Part shown: one piece after another, positions 8,190-17,583 of the stretch
How the letters are laid out: every line of letters starts with the position of its first letter
Numbering within the stretch: position 1 is the first letter of the stretch
Source of the DNA: CAIPBY01 sp041671305
GTDB taxonomy: Bacteria > Patescibacteriota > Patescibacteriia > 2-01-FULL-39-33
Length of the DNA: 45,995 bases
Direction of reading: 5' to 3'
NCBI GenBank assembly: GCA_041671305.1
Contig: JBAZBX010000005.1
Location: 1-45,995, forward strand
Translations under genes and position numbers: made by a program
Notes under the pieces: model-generated
What the model saw: the letters and a program-made list of their open reading frames with translations, nothing else
Database searches by the model: none
Told to the model about the DNA's origin: nothing

Positions 8190-8924
8190 ATGTCCGGACA
8201 CAGCAAATGGGCTACAACCCACCGACAAAAAGAGGCGGCGGATGCCAAAAAAGGCGCAATTTTTACCAAATTAGCTAATCTAATTACCATTGCGGCGCGT
8301 GAGAGTGGAGGAGATACGGAAAGCAACTTCAAACTTCGCTTAGCCGTAGACAAAGCCAGAGCGGCCAACATGCCCAAGGACAATGTTGAACGTGCCATCA
8401 AAAAAGGCACCGGGGAAGGATCGGGCAGTAGTAATTTTGAACAGCTAACTTATGAAATATTCGGACCTGACGGTACAGCTTTCATCGTAGAAGCCGTTAC
8501 TGACAATAGAAATCGCACTATCGGGGAAATCAAAGCTGTAGTCAATAAAAACGGAGGGCAGATGGCCGGACAAAATAGCGTAGCTTGGATGTTTGACAGA
8601 CGCGGATATGCCACCATTGACCTCAGTCAAATTAAAAACAAAAATACTGATGAATTAGAGCTGGAATTAATTGATGCCGGAGCAGATGAAGTCAATAAAA
8701 ACGAAGATTCTTGGGAGATTCTCTGCTCTATAGATAACTTACAGACACTAATAAAAAAACTTCAAGACATGGAACTAGAAACCAAGGACTCTGGACTATC
8801 ATATTTTGCCAAAGATGAAATTAGTATAACCGATTTAGAAACACAAGCCAAAATTGAAAGATTCTATAGCGTTTTGGAAGATTTGGATGATGTAAATAAT
8901 GTCTATACCAATGCCAACTGGTAA
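8190..8924 (+). CDS. yebC: YebC/PmpR-family protein (TACO1-like)
   Basis: The protein has 244 residues from the ATG at 8190. That start gives the family hallmark MSGHSKW; an upstream ATG in the same frame would begin before the predicted transcription start. Further motifs are DAKKGAIFTKLANLITIAARE, MPKDNVERAIKKGTG and the central VEAVTDNRNRTIGEIK. The family is thought to relieve ribosome pausing or to act as transcription regulators. The gene overlaps ruvC by 26 bp, a yebC-ruvC linkage common in bacteria. Confidence 0.95.
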   Translation: MSGHSKWATTHRQKEAADAKKGAIFTKLANLITIAARESGGDTESNFKLRLAVDKARAANMPKDNVERAIKKGTGEGSGSSNFEQLTYEIFGPDGTAFIVEAVTDNRNRTIGEIKAVVNKNGGQMAGQNSVAWMFDRRGYATIDLSQIKNKNTDELELELIDAGADEVNKNEDSWEILCSIDNLQTLIKKLQDMELETKDSGLSYFAKDEISITDLETQAKIERFYSVLEDLDDVNNVYTNANW

Positions 8925-9411
8925 AAATCAGATAAAAATTCTTGGCATTGACCCTGGCTTCGCCGATACCGGATATGGCGTTGTTTTGCGCAATGGTTCC
9001 AAATTGAATTGTCTGGATTATGGCTCTATCAAAACTTCCAAAACTTTGAGCTTGTCAGAGCGTATAGAAAAATTAGAAAAAGATCTTCAACAGATAATCA
9101 CAAAGCATCATCCCGATCAGGCTTCCGTGGAACAGTTATTCTTTTGCACCAACATTAAAACCGCCATTTCAGTCGCCCAAGCCAGAGGAGTAATACTTTT
9201 GACTCTAGTTAAAAACAAAATTCCCTTGATTGAATGCACTCCACTACAAGTCAAGCAGGCGGTAACCGGCTATGGCAAAGCCGACAAAAAACAAATTCAA
9301 CAAATGGTAAAAATCATTCTTGGACTCAAAGAAATACCCAAACCTGATGATGCCGCCGATGCTTTGGCCATGGCCATATGCGGTGCCAACAACCTTAGGG
9401 CAAATAATTAA
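8899..9411 (+). CDS. ruvC: Holliday junction resolvase RuvC
   Basis: The protein has 170 residues, the normal length. Catalytic acidic residues are in place: D18 in LGIDPG, E78 in VEQLFF, and the DDAADALA cluster at 150-157. The QVKQAVTGYGKADKKQIQQMV stretch is the conserved junction-binding helix. RuvC resolves Holliday junctions with RuvAB. The start overlaps yebC; an internal Met at residue 5 is an equally possible start, since the first residues are not conserved. Confidence 0.95.
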   Translation: MSIPMPTGKNQIKILGIDPGFADTGYGVVLRNGSKLNCLDYGSIKTSKTLSLSERIEKLEKDLQQIITKHHPDQASVEQLFFCTNIKTAISVAQARGVILLTLVKNKIPLIECTPLQVKQAVTGYGKADKKQIQQMVKIILGLKEIPKPDDAADALAMAICGANNLRANN

Positions 9412-9415
9412 TTTC

Positions 9416-10153
9416 ATGTCCCTTATCAAAAAGTTTCCAGAGATAACTACCGACTACGGCTTCAAACAAGAAGGCGAAACTAGATTTATTGTTATTGCTC
9501 CCCATGCGGCAGGCGATGATTGGAAAACCAAACGGGCATCAATACAAATTGCCAAAAAATTAAATTCTTATCTAGTTGTAAATAATATTTTCTTCAAGCC
9601 GACAAGCCCAAAAGCCATAAAATACCCTGATTTAACTGAGGATTTCAACAAACTTCGCTGGGGCCATACCAAAAATAAATACCTTTGGGCCACCAAGAAA
9701 CCGGAGATGAAAAAATTCTATCAGGACATACAAACTTTTTGCCGGCAGATAAAAGAAAAACAAGACACTCCCGTAGCCATATATATCCATGGAATTAAAT
9801 CGCAAAAAATAGGAATAGATATCGGGGTGGGTATCAAGGCCAAAAATGAAAAAAGGTTACTGAGCAAAAACAAAAATAATAATACGAACTCCGGTTTAAT
9901 CACTATCAAAATAAGTCATCTGAAAAAATTAAAAGAAGAATTAAATAAAGAATTAGATCCATTAAATCTGCGCGTTTCCGTGGGAGACAGACATATTGGC
10001 TGGAGCAAAAGATCGGCCATCCAGTTTCACAAGCATGGCAAAAGAAATGATTTTGCGGTTCAATTGGAACTAAACCGATTTCTACGGAGGAAAAAAAATA
10101 TAGAACTAACTTCAAAAATAATAAGCAAGGCCATTAAAATCGCTTTTGAATAA
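9416..10153 (+). CDS. N-formylglutamate amidohydrolase-like hydrolase
   Basis: The protein has 245 residues from the ATG at 9416, 4 bp after the ruvC stop; a longer frame would overlap ruvC. Features fit the FGase/zinc amidohydrolase fold: IVIAPHAAGDDWKTKRAS near residues 22-39 with an early histidine, VAIYIHGIKSQKIGIDIGVG in the middle, and RNDFAVQLELNRFLRRKK near the C-terminus, where family members keep a substrate-binding Glu. The real substrate is unlikely to be formylglutamate in such a reduced organism. Its partner is the adjoining RimK-like ligase, which suggests trimming or releasing amino-acyl or peptide tags. Function is inferred. Confidence 0.62.
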   Translation: MSLIKKFPEITTDYGFKQEGETRFIVIAPHAAGDDWKTKRASIQIAKKLNSYLVVNNIFFKPTSPKAIKYPDLTEDFNKLRWGHTKNKYLWATKKPEMKKFYQDIQTFCRQIKEKQDTPVAIYIHGIKSQKIGIDIGVGIKAKNEKRLLSKNKNNNTNSGLITIKISHLKKLKEELNKELDPLNLRVSVGDRHIGWSKRSAIQFHKHGKRNDFAVQLELNRFLRRKKNIELTSKIISKAIKIAFE

Positions 10154-10157
10154 AATT

Positions 10158-11087
10158 ATGATCATACACATTCTAACTTTCTCTAATCCAGAAAAAATTA
10201 ACGACCTCACCCGTGGGGAATTGAGTTTTTTTGAGGAATCCGCCAAAAAACTAGGTCATGAAATAAAAATAATTTTTGCCAGGGACTGCCAATTGAAATT
10301 TGACCAAAAACCGGGGCTCATCATAAAAGGAACGAGGATTAAGGACATAAAAATTCTTATTGTCCGGGCTAATTTTTTAAAAAGCAATCTGGAATTCAGA
10401 CATTCCTTGATCAGACAATTTGAATTAGCAAAAGTCCCTCTGGTCAACGGGTATCTGCCTATCATGAAAGCCAAAAACAAACTTAGAACCATGCAGATAC
10501 TAGGACAGCATAAAATACCCATTCCAAAAACTTATATTGTGACTAATCCAGAATATCTTGATGATGTAATTACCGATATAGGATCATTTCCTGTAATCCT
10601 CAAAACTCTGGCCGGATCGCACGGGAGCGGAGTATCTATTATAGAAAGCAAAAGGGGACTCAAGTCCATAATTGACATGATTATCAAAGGCGACGACAGC
10701 GATCCAGTGATGGTTCAAGAATATGTCAAAGAATCCAAAGGCACGGACATCAGAGTATTTGTAGTCGGCAAAAGGATTGTCGGTGCTATGGAAAGAATCG
10801 CCACCAAAAGAGGGGAATTCCGTTCTAATTTCCATCTCGGCGGACGAGTCAGAGTCGCGGAAATGAGTCCGGAAGAAAAAAGGATGGCTTTCAAATCCGT
10901 AGCTGCCTGCGGTTTGGATGTGGCCGGAGTAGATATTATCAGAACAAATTATGGACCAAAAATACTTGAAGTAAACGCCAATCCCGGATTAGAAGGCATA
11001 ACCGAAGCCACGGGACGCGATATTGCCGGTGAAATTATAAAGTATGCAATCAAAATGGCTAGAAAAAAAATTAAACCACAAAAATAG
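10158..11087 (+). CDS. RimK-like ATP-grasp amino acid ligase
   Basis: The protein has 309 residues from the ATG at 10158; a TTG 12 bp upstream overlapping the previous gene is possible. The order is that of RimK: a pre-ATP-grasp domain (1-100), then KNKLRTMQILGQHKIPIPKTY, the ATP-binding lysine region FPVILKTLAGSHGSGVSII, VQEYVKESKGTDIRVFVVG, and the Mg-binding ILEVNANPGLEGITEATG near residue 275. RimK-type enzymes add Glu or other amino acids to protein or small-molecule carboxylates. It directly follows an FGase-like hydrolase, so the two may build and remove the same modification. No target is encoded nearby. Confidence 0.85.
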   Translation: MIIHILTFSNPEKINDLTRGELSFFEESAKKLGHEIKIIFARDCQLKFDQKPGLIIKGTRIKDIKILIVRANFLKSNLEFRHSLIRQFELAKVPLVNGYLPIMKAKNKLRTMQILGQHKIPIPKTYIVTNPEYLDDVITDIGSFPVILKTLAGSHGSGVSIIESKRGLKSIIDMIIKGDDSDPVMVQEYVKESKGTDIRVFVVGKRIVGAMERIATKRGEFRSNFHLGGRVRVAEMSPEEKRMAFKSVAACGLDVAGVDIIRTNYGPKILEVNANPGLEGITEATGRDIAGEIIKYAIKMARKKIKPQK

Positions 11088-11181
11088 ATTATTGTGAATT
11101 ATTTAATAAGTCTTAATTGAAAATTATAAAATTTAAATATTGTTTGATAATTGAAAATTGATAATTGAAAATTAAACATAT

Positions 11182-14052
11182 ATGACCATCCCCAAATTAT
11201 CTCCGGTCAACCAGAACTGGAGGACACCCTCTTACCTACCCAAAGGCAAAACCAGCAACGTAACTTTTACTAGCGGTAGCAACGGACACAAAAGAAAAAA
11301 GAAGTGGCCCAAAAAACTGCTCAGCATCTTGATTCCCCTTTTTGTCATACTGTTTCTTATTGGAGGAATTTTCAGTATTGCCATGATGGCCTGGGTATCA
11401 AAAGACTTGCCCAATGCCAATGGTGTTCTCAATCGCAATGTAACCGTAAGTAGCAGAATATATGAGCGAAGCGGCCAAACCGTGCTTTATGATTTACATG
11501 GCGATATCAAAAGAACATTAATTCCCTTGAGTGAAATTCCCGACTACGCGCAAAAAGCGACTATCTCCGTGGAAGATAGAAATTTTTATAAAGGAAAAGG
11601 TTTTAGCATTACCGGCATAATAAGATCTGTCCTAAAAAACATTTTTACCGGTAGCAAAGTCGGAGGATCAACTTTGACTCAACAATTCGTAAAAAATGCC
11701 ATTTTGACCAATGAAAAAACTTATACCAGAAAAATAAAAGAGCTCATTATCTCTTACCGCATAGAAAAAAAGTTTTCCAAAGATGAAATTTTAAGCATGT
11801 ATTTTAATGAAATTCCTTACGGTTCCGTGGTGTATGGAATAGAAGCCGCCTCTCAAACTTTTTTTGGTAAGCCAGCCAAAGACCTAACCTTGGCAGAAGC
11901 CGCCATACTGGCAGCCATACCTCAAGCGCCTACCTATTACTCTCCTTATGGCAGTCACAAAGACAAATTAATTGCCAGACAAAGATATGTCTTGGACTCC
12001 ATGACTCAACTGGGATATATCACCAAGGATCAGGCAGAGGCAGCCAAACAACAAAAAATAATATTCAAACCACAGACAGAATCAATGACTGCTCCTCATT
12101 TTGTGATGTATATCAAAGAATTATTATCACAACAGTACGGTGAAGATTTTATCAACCAGCAAGGATTGAAAATTTATACCACTCTTGATCTTGATAAACA
12201 AAAAATAGCCGAAAAATCCGTAACTGATGGCGTAAAAGCCAACGGCACCAAATACAATTTTACTAATGCTTCTTTGGTTGCTATGGATCCCAAAACTGGA
12301 CAAATACTAGCCATGGTAGGATCCGCCGATTATTTTGATGAAGACATAGACGGTCAAGTTAACGTAGCGCTAAGACCCCGACAGCCAGGATCATCATTTA
12401 AACCGATTGTTTACACGGCATCATTTATCAAAGGCTACACGCCGGATACCATAATCTATGATGTGGTGACTAACTTTGACAAAACTGGAGTCCAAAAATA
12501 CGAGCCCCACAATTACAACGGAAAGGAACTAGGGCCTGTCACCCTGCGTAAAGCCCTAGCCGGATCTCTAAATATCCCTGCTGTTAAACTCACCTATCTG
12601 ACGGGAATAAATAACATTATTGATCTGGCAGAAAAAATGGGCTATACCACATTTGCGGACAGGAGCCGTTTTGGTTTATCTATTGTTTTGGGAGGAGGAG
12701 AAGTAAAGCTTCTTGAACATGTCAATGCTTATGGGGTTCTAGCTCAAGAAGGAATTAAGCATGAGATAAATCCGATACTTAAAATTGAAGATAAAGACGG
12801 CCATGTCTTGTATGAATACAAAGACAAAAATTCCCAAGTCATGGATCAGGAAATAACTCGGCTTACTACTAGCATTCTTTCAGATAACGCTGCCAGAACT
12901 TATATCTTTGGCGCCAACAACAAATTAATCCTTCCTGACAGGCCGGTAGCCGCCAAAACTGGAACTACCAATGACTATCATGATGCCTGGACCATGGGAT
13001 ATACTCCCAGTCTGGTCTGTGGCGTCTGGGTAGGCAATAGTAATAATGACGTCATGAAAAAAGGCGCCGACGGCTCCATTATAGCCGCCCCTATTTGGAA
13101 TCAATTTATGCAAGAGGCGCTCAAAGACACTCCAGCAGAACAATTCACGGCTCCCCAGCCCATAATTACCGGAAAGCCAATTTTGGATGGACAGATCAAC
13201 GGAGGACAAATGATAAAAATTGATACTATTTCCGGCAAACTGGCCACTGAATATACGCCGTCATCAACCATACAAGAAATTTATTCCGGAGCAATCCACG
13301 ATATCTTGTTTTTTGTGGACAAAGACAATCCCCGAGGGCCAGCGCTAACTGATCCAGCTAGCGATCCGCAATACAATAACTGGGAAAACGCCGTGGCTCT
13401 CTGGGCTTCCAAAAATGATCTAACACAAAGCTCAAGTTCAATTCCCACCACTTATGATGACGTGCATCTGCCGGAGGATAAGCCCATTATTGATATAATT
13501 TCCCCGGCTGCTAATTCCACAATCAAGGATAGCGACCTCAAAATACAAGTGTCGGCTTCTGCCAAAAAAGGAATAGCAAAAATAAATTATTATTTGGATA
13601 AAAAATTATTGGGAACAAAAACGTCTGCTGGCGAGTCAATTTTTGATGTGTCTAGCTTTGAAAACGGCTATCATACTCTTACAGTTGAAGCGCAAGATAG
13701 TTTGCAAAATTTCGGTAGCAAATCAATTGACATCAATCTTTTGCTTCAAAACCACAGACCGTCTCTTGATTGGCTCTCTCCTGCAGATGGTTCCAAGATA
13801 AAATTACCAACCAAAATATCTGCTAAATTATCCAATTGGACCAACGTCAACAAAATAGACTTCTATTATATGAAAGAGGGGGAAACACTGGGAAATTTCA
13901 TTAATTATATAGAGCCAGATAATGAAAATATCTCAATTAATTGGGTCAAAAAATCAACAGATCTGCTTGGAAATTATACTGTCTATGCCAATATCTTTGA
14001 TACCAAAGGACAGAAATACGTCAGCGATCAGTTAAAAATTATCATTCAATAA
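11182..14052 (+). CDS. Class A penicillin-binding protein (glycosyltransferase/transpeptidase)
   Basis: The protein has 956 residues. A basic N-terminus leads to one membrane helix (about 43-72). The GT51 domain follows with SVEDRNFYKGKGFSITGIIR, GGSTLTQQFVKN and EILSMYFNEIPYG. The transpeptidase has the SxxK motif SSFK near residue 404, SLN in AGSLNIPAV, and KTGTT near residue 591. About 230 C-terminal residues form two Ig-like beta domains (IDIISPAANSTIKDSDLKI and LDWLSPADGSKIKLP). It polymerises and crosslinks peptidoglycan outside the membrane. The long Ig-like tail may anchor it in the wall. Confidence 0.95.
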   Translation: MTIPKLSPVNQNWRTPSYLPKGKTSNVTFTSGSNGHKRKKKWPKKLLSILIPLFVILFLIGGIFSIAMMAWVSKDLPNANGVLNRNVTVSSRIYERSGQTVLYDLHGDIKRTLIPLSEIPDYAQKATISVEDRNFYKGKGFSITGIIRSVLKNIFTGSKVGGSTLTQQFVKNAILTNEKTYTRKIKELIISYRIEKKFSKDEILSMYFNEIPYGSVVYGIEAASQTFFGKPAKDLTLAEAAILAAIPQAPTYYSPYGSHKDKLIARQRYVLDSMTQLGYITKDQAEAAKQQKIIFKPQTESMTAPHFVMYIKELLSQQYGEDFINQQGLKIYTTLDLDKQKIAEKSVTDGVKANGTKYNFTNASLVAMDPKTGQILAMVGSADYFDEDIDGQVNVALRPRQPGSSFKPIVYTASFIKGYTPDTIIYDVVTNFDKTGVQKYEPHNYNGKELGPVTLRKALAGSLNIPAVKLTYLTGINNIIDLAEKMGYTTFADRSRFGLSIVLGGGEVKLLEHVNAYGVLAQEGIKHEINPILKIEDKDGHVLYEYKDKNSQVMDQEITRLTTSILSDNAARTYIFGANNKLILPDRPVAAKTGTTNDYHDAWTMGYTPSLVCGVWVGNSNNDVMKKGADGSIIAAPIWNQFMQEALKDTPAEQFTAPQPIITGKPILDGQINGGQMIKIDTISGKLATEYTPSSTIQEIYSGAIHDILFFVDKDNPRGPALTDPASDPQYNNWENAVALWASKNDLTQSSSSIPTTYDDVHLPEDKPIIDIISPAANSTIKDSDLKIQVSASAKKGIAKINYYLDKKLLGTKTSAGESIFDVSSFENGYHTLTVEAQDSLQNFGSKSIDINLLLQNHRPSLDWLSPADGSKIKLPTKISAKLSNWTNVNKIDFYYMKEGETLGNFINYIEPDNENISINWVKKSTDLLGNYTVYANIFDTKGQKYVSDQLKIIIQ

Positions 14053-14066
14053 AAGTTTTACTTACA

Positions 14067-14100
14067 AAAAATCACCCCAATATTCCATCGGGGTGATTTT
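14067..14100. terminator. Bidirectional terminator between the PBP and PRC-barrel genes
   Basis: AAAATCACCCC and GGGGTGATTTT form a stem with A and T runs on both sides, between two convergent genes. Confidence 0.8.
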
Positions 14101-14123
14101 AATTATACCAAATATTTTTTTGT

Positions 14124-14393
14124 TTATGCTTGCGCCAAATTACTATAAGGACTCTCGCTTTTTACAACCATATCTTCTACAATCATCTCTTTTTCATTAA
14201 TTTCAATCACTTGATCCTTATCAATAACCAATCCGTTGCCCAAAATATTTTTTACCATCAAAATATCACGCACTAAATACTTGATTGCTACTCCTGTTTC
14301 AGAGTCAAAAATAAAATCATAAACCTTACCCAAACTATCTCCGCTTTTCGTCCGTACAGGCAAGCCGATTAATTGTTTCTCGTGCAAATTCAT
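14124..14393 (-). CDS. PRC-barrel domain protein
   Basis: The protein has 89 residues. LIGLPVRTKSGDSLGKVYDFIFDSETGVAIKYLV is a typical PRC-barrel N-terminal half, and VIEINEKEMIVEDMVV completes the barrel. Such domains occur in photosynthetic reaction centres and in RimM, and as short stand-alone proteins. The role here is unknown. It starts directly after yidC (its ATG abuts the yidC stop) and is probably the last gene of the rpmH-rnpA-yidD-yidC operon. Confidence 0.85.
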   Translation of the reverse strand: MNLHEKQLIGLPVRTKSGDSLGKVYDFIFDSETGVAIKYLVRDILMVKNILGNGLVIDKDQVIEINEKEMIVEDMVVKSESPYSNLAQA

Positions 14394-15134
14394 TTATTTA
14401 TTGGTAATTACTTCTACTTCTTTTTTCTTCTTATGTCTGAAAGCCACCAATTGTTGGAAAACCGTTCCTAAGGTAAAAATAAACCAGTACAAAGTTAAAC
14501 CGCTTGGCAGGCCAATACCGATAATCACCGTAACAATTGGCATCATGTAAGTCATTTGCTTATTCATGATTGCAGCCATATCTTCGTCTTTGCTTTCCGG
14601 AGTCTTGATTTCAGGACGCTTGCTGACCAACATTTTGGCTTGCCAGAATTGAGCTGCTCCAGCGAGCAGTGCCAGAATAATCTGCGGCTTGTTTAAATCC
14701 AAAAAACCAAAAGCAATATTGTTGATGGAGGCAGGATGAGCAATAAAGGGATAAAGCAACTCCATACTACGATTGGACAAACCGTCACGGAAAACCTGGT
14801 ATATAGCAAACAAGAAAGGGAGCTGAATTAATAAAGGCAAGCAGGAGGAAAGGGGATTGATTTTTTCCTGCTTATATAAATTCATTAATTGCTTGGCTTG
14901 TTCTTCCTTTTGATCTTTATACTGCTTCTTTATTTCATTAATTTTCGGCTGGAGTTCGGTCATGGCTTTCTGCGCCTTGAGCGATTGAGCGGAAAGAGGA
15001 TAGAGAGCTAATTTTATAATTATAGTAATGGCTATAATGGCCAACCCCATGTCTTGTCCCGGAATTACATTGTAGAGAAAAATCAAAAGATTAAGCAGCG
15101 GCTGATAAAAAATAACGGTTAAAATATGAATCAT
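14394..15134 (-). CDS. yidC: Membrane protein insertase YidC/Oxa1
   Basis: The protein has 246 residues, the short Gram-positive/Oxa1 form without a large periplasmic domain. Membrane helices lie at about 5-20, 27-47, 100-120, 140-162, and 185-225. The AQSLKAQKAMTELQPKINEIKKQYKDQ cytoplasmic helical hairpin and the PLLIQLPFLFAIYQVF segment are diagnostic. It inserts membrane proteins with or without SecYEG. The position after rpmH, rnpA and yidD is the conserved origin-proximal order. The C-terminus is short and basic (RHKKKKEVEV), which may contact ribosomes. Confidence 0.95.
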   Translation of the reverse strand: MIHILTVIFYQPLLNLLIFLYNVIPGQDMGLAIIAITIIIKLALYPLSAQSLKAQKAMTELQPKINEIKKQYKDQKEEQAKQLMNLYKQEKINPLSSCLPLLIQLPFLFAIYQVFRDGLSNRSMELLYPFIAHPASINNIAFGFLDLNKPQIILALLAGAAQFWQAKMLVSKRPEIKTPESKDEDMAAIMNKQMTYMMPIVTVIIGIGLPSGLTLYWFIFTLGTVFQQLVAFRHKKKKEVEVITNK

Positions 15135-15170
15135 ACGTGGTTTATAAAATTATAAAATTTGTAAATCTTT

Positions 15171-15425
15171 TTATTTAACCGGGTCGTTTCCTCCCTTGGA
15201 AAATGGATTACAACGTAAAATTCTGCCGGCTGCCATAATCCCTCCCTTGATTATGCCATATTTTTCTATCGCTTGGTAGCCATACTCGGAACAAGTCGGG
15301 TGAAACCTGCAATATCCATTAGGATACAAATATCTTGGCCAGCCATGATCAAAAGACAAGGTTTTTTGATAAATTCTAATTAAATTTAGAACAAATAACC
15401 TTAATATATATGATAACTTGGGCAT
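15171..15425 (-). CDS. yidD: Membrane protein insertion efficiency factor YidD
   Basis: The protein has 84 residues, the usual length. The family core is complete: IRIYQKTLSFDHGWPRYLYPNGYCRFHPTCSEYGYQAIEKYGIIKGGIMAAGRILRCNPF, with its three conserved cysteines (CRF, CSEY, RCNPF). It is a membrane-associated amphipathic helix protein that assists insertion. It lies 3 bp after rnpA in the conserved operon order. Confidence 0.95.
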   Translation of the reverse strand: MPKLSYILRLFVLNLIRIYQKTLSFDHGWPRYLYPNGYCRFHPTCSEYGYQAIEKYGIIKGGIMAAGRILRCNPFSKGGNDPVK

Positions 15426-15428
15426 TAT

Positions 15429-15770
15429 TTAAGAGATTAATCTATTCTTTTTAAATAACTCTATAAGCTCTTTTTCTAATTCCTCATACTCGCATCCCAA
15501 AGAAGGGGTTAAAATATTTACAATAGCATCAATATTTTGCTCAAATTTATCTATATTTAGACGTAAAATTTCCCTAACTTGCCTTCTCAGACGATTACGT
15601 ACCGTAGCTTTTTTGCTAATTTTATTGGAAATAACCACGGCAAAACGGCTATTCTCCAATTTATTGGGGGTAAATCGCACAAAAAATAGCCTGCCAAAGG
15701 CTTTCTTACCATTTTTAAATACAAGATCAAAATCCGATTTCCTGACTAAACGATATTTTTGAGCTAGCAT
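15429..15770 (-). CDS. rnpA: Ribonuclease P protein component
   Basis: The protein has 113 residues. The signature RFAVVISNKISKKATVRNRLRRQVREILR contains the RNR motif that contacts the RNase P RNA; RLVRKSDFDLVFKNGKKAFGRLFFVRF is the N-terminal half. It helps the catalytic RNA bind the pre-tRNA 5' leader. Its start lies 9 bp after the end of rpmH. The RNase P RNA gene is not in this window. Confidence 0.95.
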   Translation of the reverse strand: MLAQKYRLVRKSDFDLVFKNGKKAFGRLFFVRFTPNKLENSRFAVVISNKISKKATVRNRLRRQVREILRLNIDKFEQNIDAIVNILTPSLGCEYEELEKELIELFKKNRLIS

Positions 15771-15779
15771 AAGCTAAAT

Positions 15780-15929
15780 TTAGCTCTTTTTTGGAGTTAA
15801 TTCTTTTCTTCCTTTACCTCTTCTTCTCTTGAGAGTTTTACGGCCAGTTGCAGTGCTCATTTTTTTGCGAAAGCCATGAGTCTTGGCTCGTTTACGTTTT
15901 TTTGGCTGATAAGTTCGTTTTGTAGCCAT
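15780..15929 (-). CDS. rpmH: 50S ribosomal protein L34
   Basis: The protein has 49 residues and reads MATKRTYQPKKRKRAKTHGF, then RKKMSTATGRKTLKRRRGKG and a short ELTPKKS tail, an unmistakable L34. It opens the rpmH-rnpA-yidD-yidC operon, transcribed away from dnaA. No Shine-Dalgarno site is seen. Confidence 0.96.
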   Translation of the reverse strand: MATKRTYQPKKRKRAKTHGFRKKMSTATGRKTLKRRRGKGRKELTPKKS

Positions 15930-15956
15930 TGCTGTAGTATTATTAATTACAGAAAA

Positions 15957-15985
15957 ATAATAACATTTTTATAATTATTCGTCAA
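15957..15985 (-). promoter_or_regulatory. rpmH promoter
   Basis: On the minus strand TTGACG (15980-15985) and TATTAT (15957-15962) are separated by 17 bp, about 28 bp before the L34 start. Confidence 0.6.
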
Positions 15986-16109
15986 TTGATTGCTTGATAA
16001 ATAGTTTCGTGTTATATTGCTATTGAACTACAAATCCACAAATTTTTTATCATATTTTATATTCGTTTCTGGGTTATAAACATTTTTTCCACTGTTAAGA
16101 TAATTTTAG

Positions 16110-16118
16110 TTATCCACA
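16110..16118 (+). promoter_or_regulatory. DnaA box upstream of dnaA
   Basis: An exact TTATCCACA lies about 60 bp before the dnaA start, where DnaA normally represses its own gene. Confidence 0.65.
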
Positions 16119-16179
16119 ACCATTTCTAATTTAGAGATTGTTGTGATAAAATTAAGAAAATACTTAATCTCTCTCCCCC

Positions 16180-17583
16180 ATGACTCCTCAACAACTCTGG
16201 CAAGCCACCCTCGGTGAGCTTGAACTTCTTATCTCTAAAGCAAATTTTACTACCTGGTTCAAAAACACGGGAATATCTTCTGTAGATGATGGGCGAATTG
16301 TCATCTCCGTGCCCAATGCCTTTACCAAGGAATGGCTAGAAAAAAAATATCATCCAACTATTGTCAAAGCTCTGCGCAATGCCACGGAAAATAATGTAAA
16401 AGATGTTATTTACAAAATTGAAACCGTGAATGCCATGCGTAATCAGCAGGCAGCCAACGAAAAAGCCACGGAGACAACTATTGAAACCCAAATCATTGTT
16501 GAGAGCGTAGAAATACATCCAGTCAACACGACTTCAATTGATTCTTCCGGCGATCAAAAATTAAATCTCAACCCCAAATACACTTTTGCTAATTTTATTG
16601 TCGGCAAAAACAATGAATTAGCGCACGCTGCTTCTCTGGCAGTAGCCAAAGCCCCGGGCACGGCCTATAACCCATTATTTATTTACGGTGGCGTAGGACT
16701 TGGCAAAACTCACTTAATGCAAGCGATAGGACACAAGGTACTGGAAGACAACCCTCATGCCAAAGTCTTATATGTTTCCTGTGAGAAATTCACCAATGAC
16801 TACATCTCCGCTATTCAAAATGGCCGAGCTTCGGATTTTGAAAATAAATATCGCATGGTTGATTTGCTCCTTATAGATGATATCCAATTTATTTCAGGCA
16901 AAGAGAGAACTCAAGAGGCTTTTTTTCATACTTTCAATGAATTGCATCAGCAAAACAAGCAAGTAGTTATTTCCTCTGATAGACCTCCCAAATCCATACC
17001 CGCCTTGGAGCACCGTTTGGTTTCACGTTTTGAATGGGGCATGATAGCGGACGTCTCAACACCGGATTTTGAGACAAAGATCGCTATTATTGAGTCAAAA
17101 TTGAAAGAAAAAAGCCACGTTTTACCGGATGAAGTTGTAAGATACTTAGCTTCTGTCATACATAACAACATCAGAGAACTTGAGGGAGCGATTAATCGCA
17201 TTATGGCTTTGAGCCAGCTGCAAAATAGGAATTTGGATTTGGATGAGATTAAAAATATCGTATCTTCCATTGTTACCAACACTCAGAAAAAGTCACTGAC
17301 TCCAAAATCCATTATCAATATCGTTTCCGAATATTTTGATATCAAAATTGAAGATATTATCAGCCCTTGCCGAAAAAAGAATCTGACTGAACCCAGACAA
17401 ATTATAATGTATCTCATGCGGGAAGAATTAAAATTTTCTTTTCCTAACATCGGACAGGAACTTGGCGGAAGAGATCACACCACAGTCATACATGCCTGTG
17501 ATAAAGTAAATAGAGTCATGAAAATTGACGACAAACTTAGGGAAAATTTGGAAATATTAAAGCAAAAAATCTACGCCATATAA
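16180..17583 (+). CDS. dnaA: Chromosomal replication initiator DnaA
   Basis: The protein has 467 residues. Domain I (1-80) includes LWQATLGELELLISKANFTTWF; domain II is a short linker (about 90-130). Domain III has Walker A GGVGLGKTHLMQ near residue 170, Walker B LLIDDIQFISGKE, and the sensor region VISSDRPPKSIP. Domain IV has the DnaA signature GGRDHTTVIHACDKV near residue 435. It opens oriC and loads helicase. The start has no Shine-Dalgarno site. It is divergent from rpmH and precedes dnaN, as at many bacterial origins. Confidence 0.97.
   Translation: MTPQQLWQATLGELELLISKANFTTWFKNTGISSVDDGRIVISVPNAFTKEWLEKKYHPTIVKALRNATENNVKDVIYKIETVNAMRNQQAANEKATETTIETQIIVESVEIHPVNTTSIDSSGDQKLNLNPKYTFANFIVGKNNELAHAASLAVAKAPGTAYNPLFIYGGVGLGKTHLMQAIGHKVLEDNPHAKVLYVSCEKFTNDYISAIQNGRASDFENKYRMVDLLLIDDIQFISGKERTQEAFFHTFNELHQQNKQVVISSDRPPKSIPALEHRLVSRFEWGMIADVSTPDFETKIAIIESKLKEKSHVLPDEVVRYLASVIHNNIRELEGAINRIMALSQLQNRNLDLDEIKNIVSSIVTNTQKKSLTPKSIINIVSEYFDIKIEDIISPCRKKNLTEPRQIIMYLMREELKFSFPNIGQELGGRDHTTVIHACDKVNRVMKIDDKLRENLEILKQKIYAI

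Noticed and set aside
9320..9415. Longer start for the FGase-like gene
   Set aside because: The extra 32 residues overlap ruvC in another frame and are Pro/Trp-rich without homology; the ATG at 9416 fits better.
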